DNA of 64,000 nucleotides from Phycisphaerae bacterium (GTDB lineage Bacteria; Planctomycetota; Phycisphaerae; UBA1845; UTPLA1). Position 1 is the first letter of the stretch, and each line of letters opens with the position of its first letter. Where the stretch lies: the NCBI GenBank assembly GCA_035275405.1, contig DATEMU010000015.1, positions 496,001 through 560,000 on the forward strand. The letters are read 5' to 3'. This document shows positions 61,549 through 64,000 of the stretch, in pieces. The position numbers and the translations under genes were made by a program. A model generated the notes under the pieces. That model ran no database searches. It saw only the letters and a list, made by a program, of their open reading frames with translations, and was not told where the DNA came from.

Positions 61549-64000
61549 ATGCCTTCGCCTAAGAGATCGTCAAGACGATCACAAAATCCTGCGCCGATCG
61601 ACGACACGAACAAGCGCACTAGGATTTCGTGTCTTGATCGAGTCTATCCACCACCTTTGCGCGACGCGGAAACCAATGGAGTCAACACGCGCAGAAAAAA
61701 AGCGGGGATTGAAACCCAATCCAACGGCGGAAAAGAACCTGACCAGAAAACCGCCAAAAACCAAGTCGGCGTGGCTCTCTCGGGCGGTGGGATTCGTAGC
61801 GCGACTTTCAGTCTCGGGCTCTTCCAGGCACTCGCCCGCAAGAATCTACTTCGCAAAATCGATTGGCTATCCACCGTCTCCGGCGGCGGTTATTTCGGGA
61901 GCTTCCTGGGCGGCTTATTCGTCCGGCATGAGGGTGCAGAAGAAAAAAGAGTTGAACAGGTCGAGGAATCGCTGAAGGACTCTTTTTCCTGGCCCGTTCG
62001 CTGGCTGCGGGAGAATGGGCGTTACCTTTCGCCCAACGGAGCTGGAGACTCCTGGCTTGCGGCGGCAGTTTATCTACGCAATTGGGTAGCGATTCACGTT
62101 GTCGGGTTGCTGGTCCTATGTTTCGTCTTGACGAGCACGACCTTGGTGCGAGTCTGGTTCGGATATTTGTGGAACACCGTCCCGCCCTATGAACGCTGGT
62201 TGAGCCCCACTTCTTCAGATGGCTTCTGGTGGAGTCCCTGGATCTTCCTCCCGGTATTCACCTTTGCCGTTTGGATGGTGCCAGCGGGAGGTCTGTATTG
62301 GCTGACACAATTCAACGTATTTTTGCCAGCAATCGCGACCCTGTTCGGTATTTCCCGCAACGAATCTCAAATTCCTTCGACCGCCGAAATCCCGACCACC
62401 GAAATTCTGGCTAGAACCCGCAATCGACTGGCCAAAAGCCTGTCTATCGGCCTCATCGTGACTCTCGTCCTCTTCACCTTTGCGCTGGTGGATTCGATCG
62501 GGCAAACTCTGTATAGAAAATGGGCGTTCGAGAACTTTGAATTCCCCTCGAAATGGACGGGCACATCCGTCACGATTGCGGTGATCTTCGGCCTGGCGCA
62601 AAAGATAGCCAACCTGTTTGACAAATTACCGCGCCGGCAATCGCTCAGGGTTCCCGTTGATTTGGTCGCTCTTCTCATCGCCGTCGCATGGGTAAGTATC
62701 ATCGTCTTGAGTCTGTCCGTTTTTGTCCATCGCCTCGCCTGGAATCGAGAGATACCCTGGGAGAACGCGACCGGACCAGTCAACGTCGTAAAGGGCGTCG
62801 CTCCATTGGTATGGTCCGTGTTGATTAGCTTTGGTTTTTCGTGGTGGTTCAGCCGGAAATTTGGCTTCGTCAACCTTTCTTCTCATCAACAACTTTATTC
62901 CGCTCGCTTGAAACGAGCGTACCTCGGAGCGTCGAACGTGACGCGACGAGAGGATGCTCAATATAGCATTACCGATCCCATCGCGGGGGATGAACTCCCC
63001 TTGAACAAATACCAACCCCATCAGGTCGGTGGTCCTCTTCACCTTCTAAACGTTACGCTCAACGAGACGTTCTCCGGCAAGTCGCAAATCGAGCAACGGG
63101 ACCGCAAGGGATTATCGATGGCCGTGGGCCCGTGCGGGATGAGCGTCGGGATTAACGATCACGCGCTCTGGACCAGTGCGGAAAAGGACGAGCTTGTCCC
63201 CCTGCTTTCTGAACCAGAAGACAAAGAAGAAAAGCACGGAGACAAGGCCAAGGTCGTTAGGTTCCATGCCCTCACTGCCGGAACTGATGGGAAGCCGCGG
63301 ACGGTGGAAAAGCTGGAGCTGGGAAATTGGGTGGCCATTTCCGGGGCGGCCGTGAGCACGGGCTTAGGCGCGAGTACGTCCGTAGGCTTAAGTCTCTTGC
63401 TGGGACTCCTCAACATCCGCCTCGGATATTGGTGGGACAGCCATGTCGTGCCCGGCCAGCGTAAGGGACGAACGAAGCCCGGTTTTGCTGCGTTAATGGG
63501 TGAGGTGTTTAGCACCGTGTTGCCGGTCCAGTCCTGCCTTTTGGATGAGTTTATGGGGCGCTTTCATGGACCAGCACGACGCCACTGGTACTTGTCTGAC
63601 GGAGGGCATTTCGAGAACACGGCGGCGTACGAACTGATTCGCCGGCGCGTCCCCTTCATCATCGTTAGCGATGCCGGCCGTGATACCGGATACGAGTTTG
63701 CGGACATCGCCAACTTGGTCCGCAAGGCTCGAATCGATTTTGGGGCGGAGATTGAGTTTTTGCGCCACCGGAACTTTGAAGGACCAGCGTCCTTCAAATC
63801 AGCCGACGACTTGAAATACCTCGAAGACGTCGTCCATCCAGACTTACTAAACATCATCGGTGCTCCAGAAGATTTTTTCCCCATCGAGGGCCTAGTGAAA
63901 GGTAGAGTCAACGACGCGGATGCAGGCGTTACGTACTTTCCGAAGCACGCCCTTTTGGCGCGAGTCACCTACTCTGATCCCGAGCAATTGGGCTGGATTC
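61549..64000 (+). CDS. Patatin-like phospholipase with inserted membrane region (partial)
   Basis: From the ATG at 61549 (GGGAG upstream) the frame stays open to the window edge, 817 residues so far. The N-terminal 70 residues are basic and disordered. The oxyanion motif SGGGIRSATFSLG lies near residue 78, and the nucleophile is S111 in LSTVSGGGYFGS. The catalytic aspartate is D684 in YLSDGGHFEN, typical of the patatin/cPLA2-like S-D dyad. Between them are about seven hydrophobic segments (residues about 180-430), so the catalytic halves are separated by a membrane domain. The enzyme would hydrolyse membrane lipids. It could be a membrane-damaging effector. The C terminus is missing. Confidence 0.88.
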   Translation, partial: MPSPKRSSRRSQNPAPIDDTNKRTRISCLDRVYPPPLRDAETNGVNTRRKKAGIETQSNGGKEPDQKTAKNQVGVALSGGGIRSATFSLGLFQALARKNLLRKIDWLSTVSGGGYFGSFLGGLFVRHEGAEEKRVEQVEESLKDSFSWPVRWLRENGRYLSPNGAGDSWLAAAVYLRNWVAIHVVGLLVLCFVLTSTTLVRVWFGYLWNTVPPYERWLSPTSSDGFWWSPWIFLPVFTFAVWMVPAGGLYWLTQFNVFLPAIATLFGISRNESQIPSTAEIPTTEILARTRNRLAKSLSIGLIVTLVLFTFALVDSIGQTLYRKWAFENFEFPSKWTGTSVTIAVIFGLAQKIANLFDKLPRRQSLRVPVDLVALLIAVAWVSIIVLSLSVFVHRLAWNREIPWENATGPVNVVKGVAPLVWSVLISFGFSWWFSRKFGFVNLSSHQQLYSARLKRAYLGASNVTRREDAQYSITDPIAGDELPLNKYQPHQVGGPLHLLNVTLNETFSGKSQIEQRDRKGLSMAVGPCGMSVGINDHALWTSAEKDELVPLLSEPEDKEEKHGDKAKVVRFHALTAGTDGKPRTVEKLELGNWVAISGAAVSTGLGASTSVGLSLLLGLLNIRLGYWWDSHVVPGQRKGRTKPGFAALMGEVFSTVLPVQSCLLDEFMGRFHGPARRHWYLSDGGHFENTAAYELIRRRVPFIIVSDAGRDTGYEFADIANLVRKARIDFGAEIEFLRHRNFEGPASFKSADDLKYLEDVVHPDLLNIIGAPEDFFPIEGLVKGRVNDADAGVTYFPKHALLARVTYSDPEQLGWI

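Overview
The window looks like chromosome of a Planctomycetes bacterium, probably of the Phycisphaerae type. The pointers are a DUF1549/DUF1553 protein and a Tat-exported DUF1501 protein close together, secreted proteins ending in dockerin-like calcium repeats, an ECF sigma / zinc-finger anti-sigma / membrane Ser-Thr kinase operon, and high GC. No rRNA, complete tRNA or CRISPR array was seen. Functions are inferred from motifs read by eye; no searches were run.

Region 1 (1-17.4 kb) is ordinary chromosome. In order it holds DUF58 (cut by the window edge) and a MoxR ATPase; an ABC-2 type exporter pair; two membrane-anchored hypotheticals; a stand-alone LigD-type 3'-phosphoesterase; a TPR lipoprotein; an AMMECR1 protein; glutamate dehydrogenase with a clear terminator; the DUF1549/1553 and DUF1501 genes with a small lipoprotein between them; a His-rich NicO/TauE-like metal transporter; a 56-residue protein; and two secreted dockerin proteins, one an M28 peptidase.

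Region 2 (17.4-29.5 kb) is accessory and, by eye, lower in GC. An IS5-family (IS427-like) element with a -1 frameshift has cut a beta-propeller-like gene, and a DprA/SLOG-like fragment follows. Next comes a tightly packed seven-gene operon read leftward from 27459 to 19781. It encodes a branched-chain-type amino-acid ABC importer (binding protein, two permeases, two ATPases) with two unexpected genes inside: a stand-alone archaeal-type alanyl-tRNA-synthetase-like catalytic domain, and a 727-residue protein whose C terminus resembles a diadenylate cyclase (DAC) domain. A tyrosine recombinase closes the region. This operon is the best candidate here for an undescribed amino-acid-sensing or nucleotide-signalling system.

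Region 3 (29.6-34.4 kb) has the sigma / anti-sigma / kinase operon and a secreted Kelch, thrombospondin-3 and dockerin protein.

Region 4 (34.4-64 kb) is an island of enzyme-like genes, nearly all on the plus strand. Block A is a membrane protein, a metallophosphoesterase and an alpha/beta hydrolase. Block B is a CYTH-like protein and four large proteins without signal peptides (FN3, IPT/TIG, phosphodiester-glycosidase-like, and a 1984-residue beta-rich protein). Block C is a metacaspase overlapping a papain-like peptidase/hydrolase fusion, then FecR-like and CHASE2 proteins, an S1/P1 nuclease fused to a DNase I-like nuclease, a membrane protein, and a patatin-like phospholipase running off the window. 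A diverged intergenic element of up to about 450 bp lies before each of blocks A, B and C, suggesting common regulation or modular assembly.
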